64,000 nt of DNA from Histoplasma ohiense. Lineage: Eukaryota; Ascomycota; Eurotiomycetes; Onygenales; Ajellomycetaceae. Positions 22,381 to 35,060 of the stretch are shown here, piece after piece. Under the pieces are notes generated by a model. It made no database searches. It was not told the DNA's origin and saw nothing but the letters and a program-made list of their open reading frames with translations. Position numbers and translations under genes: made by a program. Location of the stretch: the NCBI GenBank assembly GCA_017607445.1, contig JAEVHH010000004.1, forward strand, positions 2,232,001-2,296,000, given 5' to 3'. Positions within the stretch are counted from its first letter, which is position 1; each line of letters starts with the position of its first letter.

Positions 22381-24976
22381 CTAATAATCAATACCATCGT
22401 ATTCTCCAACGCTCATTTCATGCATGCTATCCTCGAGAGAGGGACTCTCAGTGACTTTATGATCCATTGGAGCCGGACCCTTGCGTCTCTTGCCCTTCCT
22501 CTTACCATCGCCCGTGGAGATTGGCGCCTCCCTTATCCAGCGTGAGATACTCTCCGCCCGTTCTGTGCTAGTAGGGTACTCTTTACCATCTTCCTGTGCC
22601 CAGCGTTTAGGTGCTGCTCCCGTTTCTGCGTTCCTGCCGTTGTCTTCCTTGCGGCGGCCCTCAGTGCTCTTCTCGCGCCCTCGCACCGCCGCAAGGAAGC
22701 TTTGTTCGTCTTGAACACGGTCATCAGCCAATGCCTCCATGATCGCATTGTCTTTTCGATGATCCTGCGCTTCCTCCGGGATCACCTCTCTCTTTTCCAA
22801 TCCTGCGTGGCCTGGAAGAGGGGCTGGGGCACAAAGCGCTTCCCACGATTGCTTGAGTCCGATCCAATTGTCCACACGGTTAAGGACTTCAATCCAATCT
22901 GCCCGCGCGGGCGATCGAGGTGCAAGGAAAATTGGATATCCGTCACAAACGCGGGATAAGCGTGCAACCATGTGGGCGTGCCGGAGAAGTTCCTTAGGTG
23001 ATGTTTGAATGAGAGGGTAGCAGAGAAGGAGGGAATGAAGGGCATCGGTCAGTAAGGGGTGATAGGTTACAGCTTCATGGCAGTCATGATTTGCGAGGAG
23101 AACCGCATCGTCGTGAGCGGACGATATCCCCAGCCCATTTTGTCGTGCGGGTACCAATGCCTCGGAGTCCGGGGGGTAAGGGGGAAGATTGAGCAACGGT
23201 TGTTCAGAGAACAGAACAGAGAGCGGATATACTTCTACGGGAGGAAGTGGGTATTCGTCTTGAGCTCCTCGGTAATCACCGCAACTAGGAGACATTGAAG
23301 GTGAGCTTATGTTACCTCCAGTTGCGTGAGCAGTCTCTTGAGTGCAGCTGGCCTGAGTATGGGAGCCTCTCCGCTTGCTGTGTCCACTAGGTGTAATGTG
23401 AACCTTGTGGAGAAGTTCTTCAGCAATCTCAGTTGGCAGTCCGGCAGTATAGTCGAGGTGTGAGAGAAAATTCAGATAATCACGCAATGCGCGTTTAGCA
23501 TTAGTCTTGACAATTCTTCGCGCTTCAAGCCATCGGCGATACGCTTCTTTTCCGGCGGGAGACAATGTGGGCGTGTTGCTACCTTGTCCATCTGTATTTG
23601 TATTTGACATTTGTTCCTTTTGAGAAGCTTTTAGTGCATCAAGCGCCAAATCGATATTTTGGCACGCAATTGCCAGGTACACCCCTCCACGATGAAATAA
23701 GAGTTGAGGTTCCAAGCTACTTGGCTGAAACTTCTCATCTACCTTCAAGTCATACCTGGAATATCTGGGAGATGGTGGCGCGCTCCTGTTCCTGCTTGCC
23801 AGCTCCACCTGATCCTGGCCGGTTCCATGCTGTGCTGCATAGAGTCGGCAAATGTTTAAACCTTCCGTCAGATCTCTGGCGGCACCGGCAAAATCATCCT
23901 TAAACACTCTCGTAATCGCTCTTGTTCGGTAAAAAGCTCCCTCGCGGGGTCCGTTTGCAATCACCTCGTCCAAGGGGAGTAGAGTTGTACACTGCGCGAG
24001 AGATCGAGAAGGGATCTTCTCATGAAAAAAGTGAACATATTTAGCATCGCAGTCATTTTCATTCCGCTGAAGTACCATTTTCGCCACCTCTTCCAGCGCG
24101 GAAGCAGATTGCATGGTAGCAACGCTGGCCGCAATTTCATCCAGATGGTATGCTCGAGAGAGCTTCTGGGTAGCATGCTCCCGCATCCTGTGCCTCCGCT
24201 CCTTGCTCAATTTGGCGGTTCCAGCACCTCCTCGTCCTCCTAATCCTAGCCCCAGGACCCCGCTACTTCCACCACTTAATAATCCATTGCTAGCATTTAA
24301 TGAGTTACTGAGCGCGGACGACGTGGTTCCGTTAGCCGCACGGACAGCCAGATCCGTAGCTTCCTCGATCAAACGGCGAATCTTCACGAGGTCAAAGAAC
24401 ACGGCTGGGTCAATGGGCTTCGGACGGGGGGAGGCATAGTTGCTATATGCAAGGCTTTCCAGGACTTCTGGGGGTAGCTGAAGCCACGGTCCGTGGAAGG
24501 AAGATATGTAGCGCCAATGCCTGGTTTGTTGGTTGGATAGTTATGCAGAGTTAGTAAACGGACAGATTTGCCAGAGCCGCAGGGTGAATTGAAATTGGCA
24601 AACAGGACTACAACTCAGCGAGGAAATCAGCATACTTGTTGCGGCATATTGTCAGAGAGGAGGCTGACTGTTCAGGAGTCTTTGTCTTGGAGTTCTTGAG
24701 GGGTGGTGCTGGTGGCGGCTTCAACACCTCAGGATGAATTGGTGGTGATGATGATGTTGCTGAAACGCGGCCGTTCCTTGCACTCCCGGCCAATTCTTCC
24801 TTCGCATTCAAACCATTCTGCGATTTCATTTTCCTAGTCATGCCGATGCAACTTGAAAGACAGCCCGAGTCTTCTTGTAGGCTGAACGATTCACTAGCAT
24901 TCAATAAGCCCTGGTCGGGGCGGAACAACATTGACTTTTCTGGGTTTTCGGACGAAAATACATCGTCCAGCTTCAA
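22381..24976 (-). CDS. Large conserved fungal protein of unknown function
   Basis: Two minus-strand exons, 24976-24636 and 24520-22381 (826 residues), are joined in phase 2 across a 115-bp intron. The join produces CRNKHWRYISSFHGPWLQLP, followed by PEVLESLAYSNYASPRPKP and DPAVFFDLVKIRRLIEEATD. I recall this block as conserved in filamentous ascomycetes but know no name or role for it. The middle is helical: HRMREHATQKLSRAYHLDEI, GPREGAFYRTRAITRVFKDD and DFAGAARDLTEGLNICRLYA. The last two look like a TPR-type helical pair. Further helical segments run to about residue 650 (YHPLLTDALHSLLLCYPLI; ELLRHAHMVARLSRV). The C-terminus is charged and carries a KRKGKRRK nuclear-signal-like cluster. No enzyme motif or membrane segment is seen. 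Confidence 0.8.
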
Positions 24977-25377
24977 TGACTGACATCAGGCCTCTTGAGC
25001 ATAGAAATTTTAGCTGGTGAGTTCGACGAGAATTACCCCAACTCGTTGGGAAACTTCAAGTTAATTTTACAATCATTTTACAATTTACGAAAACGGCGGA
25101 TATCCATGGACCAAATATTGCGAAGATGTATTTAATGTCTATGGTATCAATAAGGCTTGAAATTCAGGAACAACATGGGACACTGGAATGAGCATATGCA
25201 TATTCCCTCGCTGGCTATTTCTTTGTTGCGCGAAACCAGCCAAGTACATGAACCCTCTTTAATGCATCAATTAGCTGGTCCACTGTTGTAAATATGGAAA
25301 ATAAAATACAGGGCTTTGTATGTCGCATTCGTTTAATATTAGTATATGAAGTTACTGAAATCTCATTCCTGGGGTAT
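24977..25377. other. Intergenic between two minus-strand genes
   Basis: Four hundred bases hold the promoter of the unknown-function gene and the 3' end of VPS9. No feature stands out. Confidence 0.45.
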
Positions 25378-28048
25378 CTATTCCGCGCTTAGGGCGAGAC
25401 AAGCATCTACAGCGAGGCCAACTCTAAAAGGAAAACAATATATGTATCAGTTCTCCGCGATAGGACAAATAAGGGGTTGATCCGAACTCACCTCCCTTCT
25501 TTCATCCTCACGACATCGTCGATGAGATCCTTATCTAGATTTGGAAACATTCCTGATAAAGTTCTTTGAATCCGGTTAGCCAACGCAGGAAGCAGGAAGC
25601 AGGATACAGGAACAGGGATCTCTACTTACTCGACGACATTGACATGCTCCGCCCGCTGTATCCGGCGCGCCTCCGCTGCCTCCGCGCTCGCCTGGCGAGC
25701 CGCAGCTTCTTGGGCATCGAGCTTGCTAATTTGCTGTGGGGTGATGTCTTCTCTTCTACGCTGTCTCTCCGTCGAACGGCGCGCTTCATCTGTTTGTTGC
25801 GTGTTCAAAAGGTTTTGTGGGGCTGTTCGTTGTTGAGAGACTGGATGTGGGGATTCCTCAGAGAATATTCGGCCAATAGTTGAAAGAGGTTTTTGGATTG
25901 TACGCAATAGTCCTGCCACCGCTACATTGTCTTCACTGCTACCAAACTGATAGGAATCTTTTCGTTTGGCGTATGACTCCCCTTCTGTAGAATTCCGTGG
26001 TGTTACTTCGGGTTCACTTAGGGTTGATTTTTCTGGCTGCAGGAGGGGTGGGCCTGCAGCCTCTTCGCTCCGCTCTGCTATTGCGGATACAGCTGCCTCA
26101 ACGTTTCGTTCAAACTCCTCATCGCTAATAGTAAGACTAGTTCGATCAAGTGTTTCGATGAACTGGATAGCACCAGACTAAGGGTAGTTAGTAGCAATCG
26201 CAAAATGAGAATATATCATCCGAACATACCAATGAAGATAAATAGTAACCAGCCTCGCCAGCCAGTTTTTCCTGGTTCCGGAAACGGAGAATATATTGTA
26301 TATTTGATACTAGATGTTCTGGGTTTGCCTTCAAGACGACATAAATTAGGAGTGGGACAAACGAATCTGCAGATGTATCGCCATTTGGCGCGTTCCGCAG
26401 TAAACCTATTGATTGTCAGCTTGGGATGAGATAGGACCCGAACGCACTGCCGATGCCATACCAAATATCACTTTGCAGCAGTTCAAAACACAAATGACCT
26501 TGTCTCTGGGAGCACGATAACCCTTGATCTTCAAAAGCTCTGTCAAATCGGGTTAGTAACATCCGGCACTCACCAACATTCCGCGTTATACGTACCTTGT
26601 TGCGCGAGGGCCAAGAAGCGCCGTCCGTTAGGGCCGACCGGAGGAATATCAAGGTGCTCTTCTCGTACCCAACTATAAATGCGGACTTTCTGGGCTAAGA
26701 CCTCATCGCGTTCGACATCTTCTTGATGTTGGCCCCTTCGTCCGGGCCCTAGGTACCTTCCCGTATCCTTCTTCTGGCCTCTGCTTCTACTCCGCGAGGG
26801 CGCTGGCGGCGGTGGTATAGCAGGCGAAAACGTTTGTGAATACAGTCTGTTCATTACAAGCTTTTCTATGCCTTCTTTGGCGTTGTCAAATTCAACGTCA
26901 GAAATCTCCCTCCAAACTTCGCACTGAGCCATTTTGTTCGTAATGAATGCGAGAAAATCACTGATTATTTTCACTTGTTCATGAACCATCCATTGTTTCT
27001 TTCCAAACTCGGTGAGAAAAGATCGAAGGAACTTGGCTACTGGGTCTGCAGTTCGATGACGAAGTTGTTCGAGGAAACGATGGAAATCAAAGGGCTGGTC
27101 TGGTTCTGGTTCAGGGGGCGGCGGACGTGATACAGAATTTGAGGAGGCAGCCAACTCCGTCCCAGCAGGGTTTTGCGAGTTAGTCGAAGGGGACTTAGGA
27201 GGCACAGCAGGAGGTGAGATTATTTGTGAGCCAATGCTACGAACGGACGATGGGCGCGATTGCCATTGATTGGAAACATGAGTTTCAATAGGACTGCGTG
27301 GCGAAACGATGGGTTCCAAGCTTGACTTGCGTGGTGGAAAATGCGCTTGCCCAGGGAGGAACTGCTCGGCCAATTCAAGTCGAGGAGACATAAGTTCCCC
27401 CGGTCCCAGGTGTTTCGTATCGTCCGTAAACTGATCCATGATGCTTTGTATTTCTGACTGTGAATCTTCGTCATTCTGTGCTTCGATTTTCGCTGGCTTG
27501 TCAACGTCTTCGTCACAGGCAATATCTGCGGGGATTTGCGGAAGATCCTTGTCTGTATAATCGGTGGGCATTTCTAGAGGTGATTGAGGTACTTGTGGCG
27601 TCTTCGGGGTAGGGTCTAGATAGGGCTTCTCTACCTGAGGAGATGATGGCGAAGTGGAAGCGACGTCGATCTTAAGGGCTAATGTCTGTGTGCCGCCAGA
27701 TCCTCGACAAGAAACTGCCAGCCTTTCTATGTTTTGGGCAGATGTATTCATATTAATGAGGTCGTGATTAGGCCCAAACGAACCAGCCGTAGCTGAGGTC
27801 CCCGCCATGCCAACAGTTTCAGAATCGTTATCATTAGTTTCTCTCCGTTCTGCTTCCATCATCATGTTGGGCGACAATCCAAGGGGTGTATTTTCATAGT
27901 TGCTGGAAAACGGACTTGTCTTCGGTGTCGAGCCGTCTGCCTTAGGATACTCTGTCCGTTCCCCTATGATGTCAGAGCCAAGTTGCTGACTCTCTTGTTG
28001 AGGGCCGTCACCTGCTGGAATGCAATCTCGGGGCTCGGGGGAAGACAT
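25378..28048 (-). CDS. VPS9: Vps9-type Rab5 guanine nucleotide exchange factor with CUE domain
   Basis: Activates the Rab5/Vps21 GTPase on endosomes, so it acts in vacuolar protein sorting. Six minus-strand exons, 28048-26596, 26539-26462, 26405-26230, 26177-25630, 25563-25492 and 25423-25378, give 790 residues. The first ~315 residues are Ser/Pro-rich and probably disordered. The helical bundle begins at PFDFHRFLEQLRHRTADP (about 319). The VPS9 domain follows, with ELLKIKGYRAPRDKVICVLN, FVPLLIYVVLKANPEHLVSN, IQYILRFRN and EAGYYLSSLSGAIQFIE (to about 600). A charged helical segment precedes the C-terminal ubiquitin-binding CUE domain (about 750-790), with LSGMFPNLDKDLIDDVV and LAVDACLAL. The CUE domain is spread over three exons and needs an AAAG acceptor at 25564-25565 to stay in frame. 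Its promoter is shared with the divergent asparagine-synthetase-like gene. Confidence 0.92.
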
Positions 28049-28368
28049 AAGCTGGACATGGAGGTTGGTAGGTCAAAATTGTACAAGTGAATTCAAGGTG
28101 CAGTGCCCATTCTGAGATGGCTCTCGTCGAGAGACAAATATTCGCTGAATATTGTCGACACGAACTCGGGTTAGTTTCATGGCCGCCTCTTGCGTCGACA
28201 ACCAGTCGAGGCTTATATTAAGGAAGTTTCCGGACTATTGTTGCCCCGAGAGGAATTGTTGACTTAGCTAAGCTGTCACATGATCCAAGATCGAACTTGG
28301 AACTCAACTGTCTCTCGTCCTCTTGCGAAAGTGTTATCTCAACTGACCAGGAATCCTCTTCGAGCGCC
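28049..28368. promoter_or_regulatory. Bidirectional promoter of VPS9 and the asparagine-synthetase-domain gene
   Basis: Only 320 bp separate the two divergent start codons, so both promoters and 5' leaders must fit here. No named regulatory site is claimed. Confidence 0.5.
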
Positions 28369-30271
28369 ATGTGCGGCATATTCTTTTCCTTGGGCGCAGG
28401 GAAATATGTGCAGCCGGACGAGGAAACCACTCAGCTCCTGCAAAACAGAGGCCCTGACTGTTTTAACAGGCACACTATTCAGGTACAACCTTCAGAGGAG
28501 GCGAGACCGAACCTCTCTAACATTCCTTCTTCCCTCTGTCTAACTTATATTTCAACCGTTCTGGCTCTTCGCGGGGACCATCTGCAGGTTCAGCCCTTTG
28601 TAGACTCCGATAGTCGGTCGGTTCTATGCTGGAATGGGGAGGCCTGGAAAATCCAGAACAATCCAGTTCAGGGGAATGATGCCAAGTGTGTTTTTCAGTT
28701 ACTCCTAAAGGCCGTACAGCCGCCCGAAACTCAAAGTGGCTTGCTCCCATCTCAAATCACGGAGAGCCAATATTTAGCTAAAGTAGTTCAGGCCGTGGGT
28801 GCCATTTCTGGCCCTTTCTCCTTTGTATTCTATGATGGATATCGCCAAAGGGTCTTTTACGGAAGAGATCGTTTGGGAAGACGGGCACTTCTGAGTGGAT
28901 GGGATATTACCGGAAGTTTCAAGATTTCCAGTGTTTGCGACGGGACGTCGTCCAAGCATTTCGAAGAAGTAGAAACTGATGGCATTCATATGATCGACCT
29001 TGCCAGCCTTTTCCAAAACACTGGTTGCAATACTGCCCCATCGGAAGTATTGCGTTCAATATTAACTGTGAAGAGATTGCATTGGAGAAACGAAATAACT
29101 TCTAATACCGAAGGGGATTCTATTGTATGTTTTCTTACAACGGTCCCTTAAAACCCTATCAACTAATACACTCTTACAGGCAACTCATTTACCACCCATT
29201 AACAAATCTGTTTTTATCAGAGAGATTCCTCCACTGCTTCAAACAAACTCGCCGCCTATAGAGACACTAGAGCTCAAGCTTCGTGAATCACTCAAGCTTC
29301 GGCTCGCAAATATTCCAGAGCCTCCCCTTTACTCATCACATTATAGGTCAAAAGTAGCGGTTCTTTTCTCAGGAGGTCTTGATTGTACCATACTCGCAAG
29401 ACTAGCACATGATATCCTTCCCATAGATGAGCCGATCGATCTGCTTAATGTGGCATTTGAAAATCCTAGGGTTATTGCAGCCGCTGCCTCGTCAACTTCC
29501 ACATCAACAATGACACCACTGTGCACATTTGAAACCTGCCCGGACCGAATAACGGGGCGATTGTCCCACACAGAGCTACAAAATATATGCCCCGGCAGGC
29601 CCTGGCAGTTTGTTGCCATCAACATTCCGTACACGGAAACATTAAACCATCGAGAAAAGGTCAGGCGCTTAATGCGACCCCATAACACCGAAATGGATCT
29701 ATCAATAGCCTGCGCCCTGTACTTTGCATCACGTGGGAGAGGAGAAATCACAAGCGGTATGGACCAGCATGCGACAATACCATATACAACAACAGCACGG
29801 GTTCTGCTGTCCGGGCTTGGTGCCGACGAAATTTTCGCAGGCTATACAAGGCATGCAACTGCGTTCAAGCGGCATGGCCTCCAGGGGCTTGTGGATGAAA
29901 TTGCTTTGGATGTTGGTCGTCTTGGAAAACGAAACCTGGGCCGAGATGACCGTGTTATATGTCATTGGGGTCGCGAGGCAAGATATCCCTATCTGGACGA
30001 GGACTTCCTAGCGTGGGCGCTTGCCTGCCCTATTTGGGAAAAATGTGGATTTGGAGCGTTGCCTCCAGGCTCGGCTAGCACGCCTGACATTATAAAGGAA
30101 CCCGGAGGCACGGAGGAATCCCTGGAGCCTGGGAAAAGATCTCTCCGACTCCTCGCGTGGAAGCTCGGCATGGAAAATGTTGCTCGTGAAAAGAAAAGGG
30201 CGATTCAATTTGGGTCTCGAACTGCCAAGATGGAAAGCGGTCGAAGAAAGGGAACACAGATATTAGAGTGA
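28369..30271 (+). CDS. Asparagine synthetase domain-containing protein (ASNSD1-like)
   Basis: Two exons, 28369-29124 and 29180-30271, join in phase 0 across a 55-bp intron (615 residues). The start at 28369 is fixed by the class II glutamine amidotransferase rule that catalytic Cys is residue 2 (MCGIFFSLGAG); frames open further upstream but would bury it. The N-terminal half is a GATase II domain with LLQNRGPDC and YGRDRLGRRALL. The C-terminal half is an asparagine-synthase ATP-pyrophosphatase domain: VAVLFSGGLDCTILARLAHD carries the SGGxD loop, with VLLSGLGADEIFAGYTRHA downstream. The overall arrangement fits the ASNSD1/YML096W-like group rather than true asparagine synthetase, because the GATase region is longer and more divergent. 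Its physiological reaction is not established, to my knowledge. Confidence 0.9.
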
Positions 30272-33200
30272 AATTATCTGCACTCATTGCTGGTTCGAGC
30301 ATAGAGTATATCACTCGGTGTGGAAACGTACACATCCCTCCAACGTTGAGAGCATGAGGAACTGAACGCAGCAATGATGACAATAAACAGATACTTCTGA
30401 TGGCTAGTTGTCTGCCGATAGAAAACCATGTCTAGGCTGGGTGCATGCCTTTCGCTGAAGCAGAGCGTTTTCTTCGACGTAGATTGCTTGATGGAACATT
30501 TAAAGGCAAGTCTGAGCTGCGGTTTGTATGAGCATTACGATGCTGCAAGGCTCGCAATCCACATTTACCGAATGGCATTTTATGATCCAAGGCATTTTTG
30601 CGTGGATCCTTGTCCAATTAAGCCGTGCTTTCAAGAGGGATTTGGCAGACTTCTTTTTTTTCTTTCGTATGTTTGATTTGTGCGATGACCTTACGAACTT
30701 ACATACCCTATAGGACTCTAGGACGTAGGCCAAAACTCCCTTACAAACTACCAGAATAGAAGCGCATGATATCACGACACAGTTTTGGGTATGTGTATAA
30801 ATTTGAAACTTGGTGGCGTAATTGGGAAGTTAAATATTCGTTGGGTAGGATGATTCTGCTGAAACATTGATGCATCATCTATGATTCCTTGGCCGGGACA
30901 GAAGGTTTCGAGAAGAATCAAAAAAAAAAAAACCCATTGAGTTTTCCAAAAATTCAAATGAAGTGGCGCAGAGAAACCCTAACGTTCGACTCATATTTGA
31001 ATTGAGATAGAATGTTCCCTGAACCTAGTAAGGTAAGAGAAACCCTCCTTGGCGGAGCTGGGCCTTATACTTGCATAGGGTTATTTATTCCTTATTATTA
31101 CAGATGTTGTTACAGTAGGAATCGGGTTGCTCCGCCCTTCATTGCCTTTTTTTTTTTTTTTTTTTTTCTCATTAACAATGCATCGCGAGCTACCAAACCT
31201 ACGAGCACGCGCTGCTCCGCCCTTTCAAATCGTTGAGTGTAAAAGTATCCTTTAGTGTGCAACAGCTTCACCGCTTAACCAAGGCACGGCCCTGGTACAC
31301 ACACAGGATACCTGGAAAGCGGCAGGCAGAAAAGGTGAAGTGTGCCAAGAGCAAAAAACACCTCCATTGAATCATCGCCAGTTGTTTGTTTTCGAGTCTT
31401 TCCATCGACTTGATGATAGGGTGCACAGGTAGGTATCCTTTGACGGCAGAGCGGTATGCAGTGCAACTGTTGAAACAAACGGGACTGTGGTAGGTTAGCA
31501 GATGTCCCCCAAAAGTGTGCTGATATTTATATATAATAATGGTTGACTGACTTAAAAATGGTGGTGGATAATTATAAAAAGCTAAACGGAGATCCGTTGG
31601 ATGACGAGCCTTAATTTGAGATCGAAAACTCAAACTCTAACGATGGCTTCAAGGGGCTTCGGTGAGATTTTATCCAACGGCTTGTTCTGCCCCGAGTATG
31701 GATGTATGTAGCCTTGCAGGAGGAGGAGGAGGGGTTGTGTGCGACCGAATTGCAGTTGGGATGGCTGCAAGGATCACCTGCTGATCTTGGGAATTAACTG
31801 TTCACCCGACATTCAATTTCCAGCATGCATGTGCATACACACATTAACTAACCTGGAGAGTTCGTTGTTATGTTATTGATGATGTCCCCGTAGTCTGGAC
31901 ACCGTCGTTGCCTCTAGAAATGCTAAACCAATGTTAAACCATGCAATTGCGGGGAAGAGACTTGCTTTGGCGTGGACTTCGAAGTTCGGAACCGCGGCTT
32001 TGCTATTATTATCCTTCATTTTTCCCCTTTCCATTCCCGGCCACTGTTAAAAAAAGAGAAGAGATTCGAGATCAGCGTATCAAATTACATCAACGTATCA
32101 GGATCATCGTATTGATTGACTAGCCTGGCAGTCTCTGATCGACTGTTTTGCGCCATCCCTGGCTGGGCTTTGGCTGAGCCGGCGACATAGGAGTGACAAG
32201 CATGGGCAGTACATCATACATGGGTGTGGAACCAACCCCAAGCAACGCCAGATCAACCTCGTCTCAGCCATTCAGATCCCCAGATAATGTTGGTAATCAA
32301 CTTGATGCCATTATTGTTATTGTGGCTATCGAGCCATTTTGAAGCGCCAACAGACAACAAACATTTGCCATTGAAGGAGGCGAAATCCTCCATCCTTCCC
32401 ACGGTTTCCAGAGTCTCTGGCCACACCAACACCGGCTCTGGCTCTGGCTCTGGCTCTGGCTTGATGATGCAGCGCAAGTGTCCCAGGCCAATTTTCGCTG
32501 GGTTTTTGCTTTGAAGCAGGGTGATATGTAAGATGTCCTGGTTTGTATTGATTGGTTGATGTATGCACCCACCGCTTATTATTCTTGTCGCATCGAATAA
32601 TGCTTCGTAATAGATGCTTCTTTTTTGAGTTTTTATTTTGGTCTTTTATTCGTCATTGAGTTTAAATACGATATCAAGAGTGCGATCCATGAACCCGAGA
32701 CATCTCTGAGTTGTCTGATCGTACTCGTAGCCATTTTTCAACCCCAATGTGCGAAGTAATCGTAGCCCCAGCCTGAAATGAAACAGAGCAGGCTGTTGAT
32801 ATAATGAATGGCCAGCAGAACACATTGGTGTTCCTCAGCCATCGCAAGTCGTACAGATTAATGACCCTCCATTTGAGGATCTGTTTCCGCAAGACTAGCG
32901 GCGGTTAAACGCAGATGTGTCTCTACATCCAACGCAGCCTGCGCAGGAGCGTTGAGGGTATCCCCGGACATCTTAAACCCAGATGTCGCCTCATTTTGCA
33001 CTTACTGTTCCCTGAATACCATTTTTTTCATCAAATGACACCGCAGTCTGGCGGCGGCGTCGTCACTCTCCGCCTCCCTTACCTGCGGCGCACCCACAAG
33101 CTCGGCGCTAATCGGCGCTAGCCAGACTTTCTCCTCAAGCGTCTCCCGCCTCCCTCTTCTCCTGGCAACTCTTCCCTCCAACGACCGCTTTCAATGACTC

Positions 33201-33697
33201 CCTTCGACGGTTGCCGATCTGATCACTTCGTACCTTCGCTGTCATCCCTTCTCTCTCGGTCCATCTTTCACCTCCGTTGTGCTTGCTGCGATTCCAAGCA
33301 GTCTGCCCGATTGCGAAGCCCGCCCAACACGCAATCCGCCATTTGCCCGTGTGCCTCAACCCAACGCCACTCGCTGGATTCCACCTCAAAGGTTGGCGCT
33401 GAGATCGGCTGGAGTCCTACAACGGCTGGCTCCCTCTGAGCTCCAGAGAAATTTCGACTTCGTTATATTGTTCTTCCCTTTTCTGTTCGGAAATTCGTTG
33501 TCCGGTCCGGTTAGATTCCTGTCACAACCCGGGAGTCATTGGCCACACCAGCTCCGTGGTTAAGAGCTGGCATAACATATAGACACTGTTGGATGGCTGG
33601 GTAGGCTTTCTTCGAGAACAAGGAATGGTATTGCGCCGCCCGTGTGGAGTCGCGACCTCATTTCACCCACATTCCTCCCAATAATTAAACAGGAGTC
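30272..33697. other. Long non-coding stretch (3.4 kb)
   Basis: No gene is supported. Frames of up to about 120 codons, such as 31268-31633 on the minus strand, have no motif. A T22-type tract lies near 31148-31169 and a hexanucleotide repeat at about 32434-32460. From about 33000 the sequence becomes more GC-rich and probably forms the promoter and a long 5' leader of the RING gene. A transcript-only RNA could be hidden here but cannot be seen from sequence. Confidence 0.5.
32434..32460. repeat. (GGCTCT)n short tandem repeat
   Basis: About four and a half head-to-tail copies of a GGCTCT unit. It lies in non-coding DNA; a frame through it would give Gly-Ser repeats but shows no other coding sign. 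Confidence 0.8.
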
Positions 33698-35060
33698 ATG
33701 GCGTCAAACACTCTTACGGGGACTTCCCCAATACAGCCCACGAATACGAATTCTTCCTCGAATAGCAGTCCGGGGGGTCCTACGAGTTCACCTATGCTGT
33801 TTTTTGTTGCGTTGGGTTTTGGTGTGGTTTTCACTAATCTCTGGTAAGATGTTACCAATTATGCCGGCCTTCAGAAATGATAATCCAAATCTGACTGTGA
33901 AATGCCTTGGTAGGATTATTGTCGGTGTAAAATACTGCTTCAGATATAACCAGCGCAATAGGCAAGCACGAAATGAAGAAAATGGCGAGCCCATTGACAT
34001 GGTTACCGTACCGAGAACCCACCGAAGACGGCGAGAAAAGAAGCTAATGAGCATGGACGATGTAAACGCGCGCTTTCCTCTGATGAAATACAAAACCTGG
34101 CGGGCAAATCGTGCGGATGAAGGACTCCCAACTGCCGGAGGTATACAAGCGCCAACCAGCAGGCCGTCGAGTTTGAAGAACGAAAGGGGAAGCATCATAC
34201 TTCCGTCTGCAGAGAATCAAGAGTCTCCTATCTCGAGAAATCCGACTTCAAGTCCAGAATCATCAAATGAGCCGGTACCGCAACTAGAGCCAGAAAGCGG
34301 AATTCTACCAGCGGTGCACAGGGAAACAATGGCTTCAAGAGCGGAGAGCCGCTTGTCAGGTGAACATCTAAAAGAAATTTCAGGTTCCATGGAGGACGAT
34401 GATGACGCAGACGAACATATCCGTAATGCTATCCCTGCTGAGCTACTTACGAACCCTGGGGATACCTGTGCAATCTGCCTTGATACTATTGAAGACGATG
34501 ACGACGTGCGTGGTCTTAGCTGCGGCCACGCATTCCATGCATCATGTTTGGACCCTTGGTTGACAAGCCGACGCGCATGTTGTCCGCTTTGCAAAGCCGA
34601 TTATTACGTTCCGAAACCACGCCCGGAGGGTGCTGAAGGAAGCGAGAATAATTCTTCCGGCCGCGGCAGACGTAATACGAGTCGAAATAATGATCCTGCA
34701 CAGCCAGAACGCACTTATGTCCCCGGCCGTGGGAACCCATTCGTATCGCGCCTCGTTCTGCCAGGACGCTTCATCACCATAGTTCCTCCCGATGAACGAT
34801 ATCCAGGCTTCCCAAGACCCGTTTATGAGTCGCCAAACTCATCCCGTAGAGGGAGACGAGGACAGTCGAATCCTTCAGATAACGTCACAAATTCTAATGG
34901 CTCAACGTCATGGAGATCACGGCTCCCTTCCATTCATCTCCCCACAGCAACCTTTTCTCGATTGCGGCTTCCGGATAGAAGGAATCGAAACGCAACTGGA
35001 CAGGCTTCCACCACCGCTAATGAACCATCTCCACGGCAACTTGAATCCGGGCCCACTTGA
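33698..35060 (+). CDS. Single-pass membrane RING-H2 finger protein (putative E3 ubiquitin ligase)
   Basis: Two exons, 33698-33843 and 33914-35060 (430 residues), join in phase 2 across a 70-bp intron inside the membrane segment. The join gives MLFFVALGFGVVFTNLWIIV followed by GVKYC, the only hydrophobic helix (about residues 33-56). The N-terminal 32 residues are Ser/Thr/Asn-rich and probably face the lumen or exterior. A basic region follows (HRRRREKK). A RING-H2 finger lies at about residues 234-277, with CAICLDTIEDDDDVRGLSCG, HAFHASCLDPWL and CCPLCKADYY. The tail is rich in Ser, Asn and Arg and probably disordered. Fungal proteins of this layout are expected to be endomembrane E3 ligases; the substrates are unknown. 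The start has a strong ATGGCG context. Confidence 0.9.

Noticed and set aside
28297..28368. Upstream in-frame start for the asparagine-synthetase-domain protein
   Set aside because: The class II amidotransferase domain requires Cys at position 2, which fixes the start at 28369.
31268..31633. 121-codon minus-strand frame
   Set aside because: No motif; it lies in low-conservation-looking AT-rich intergenic DNA.
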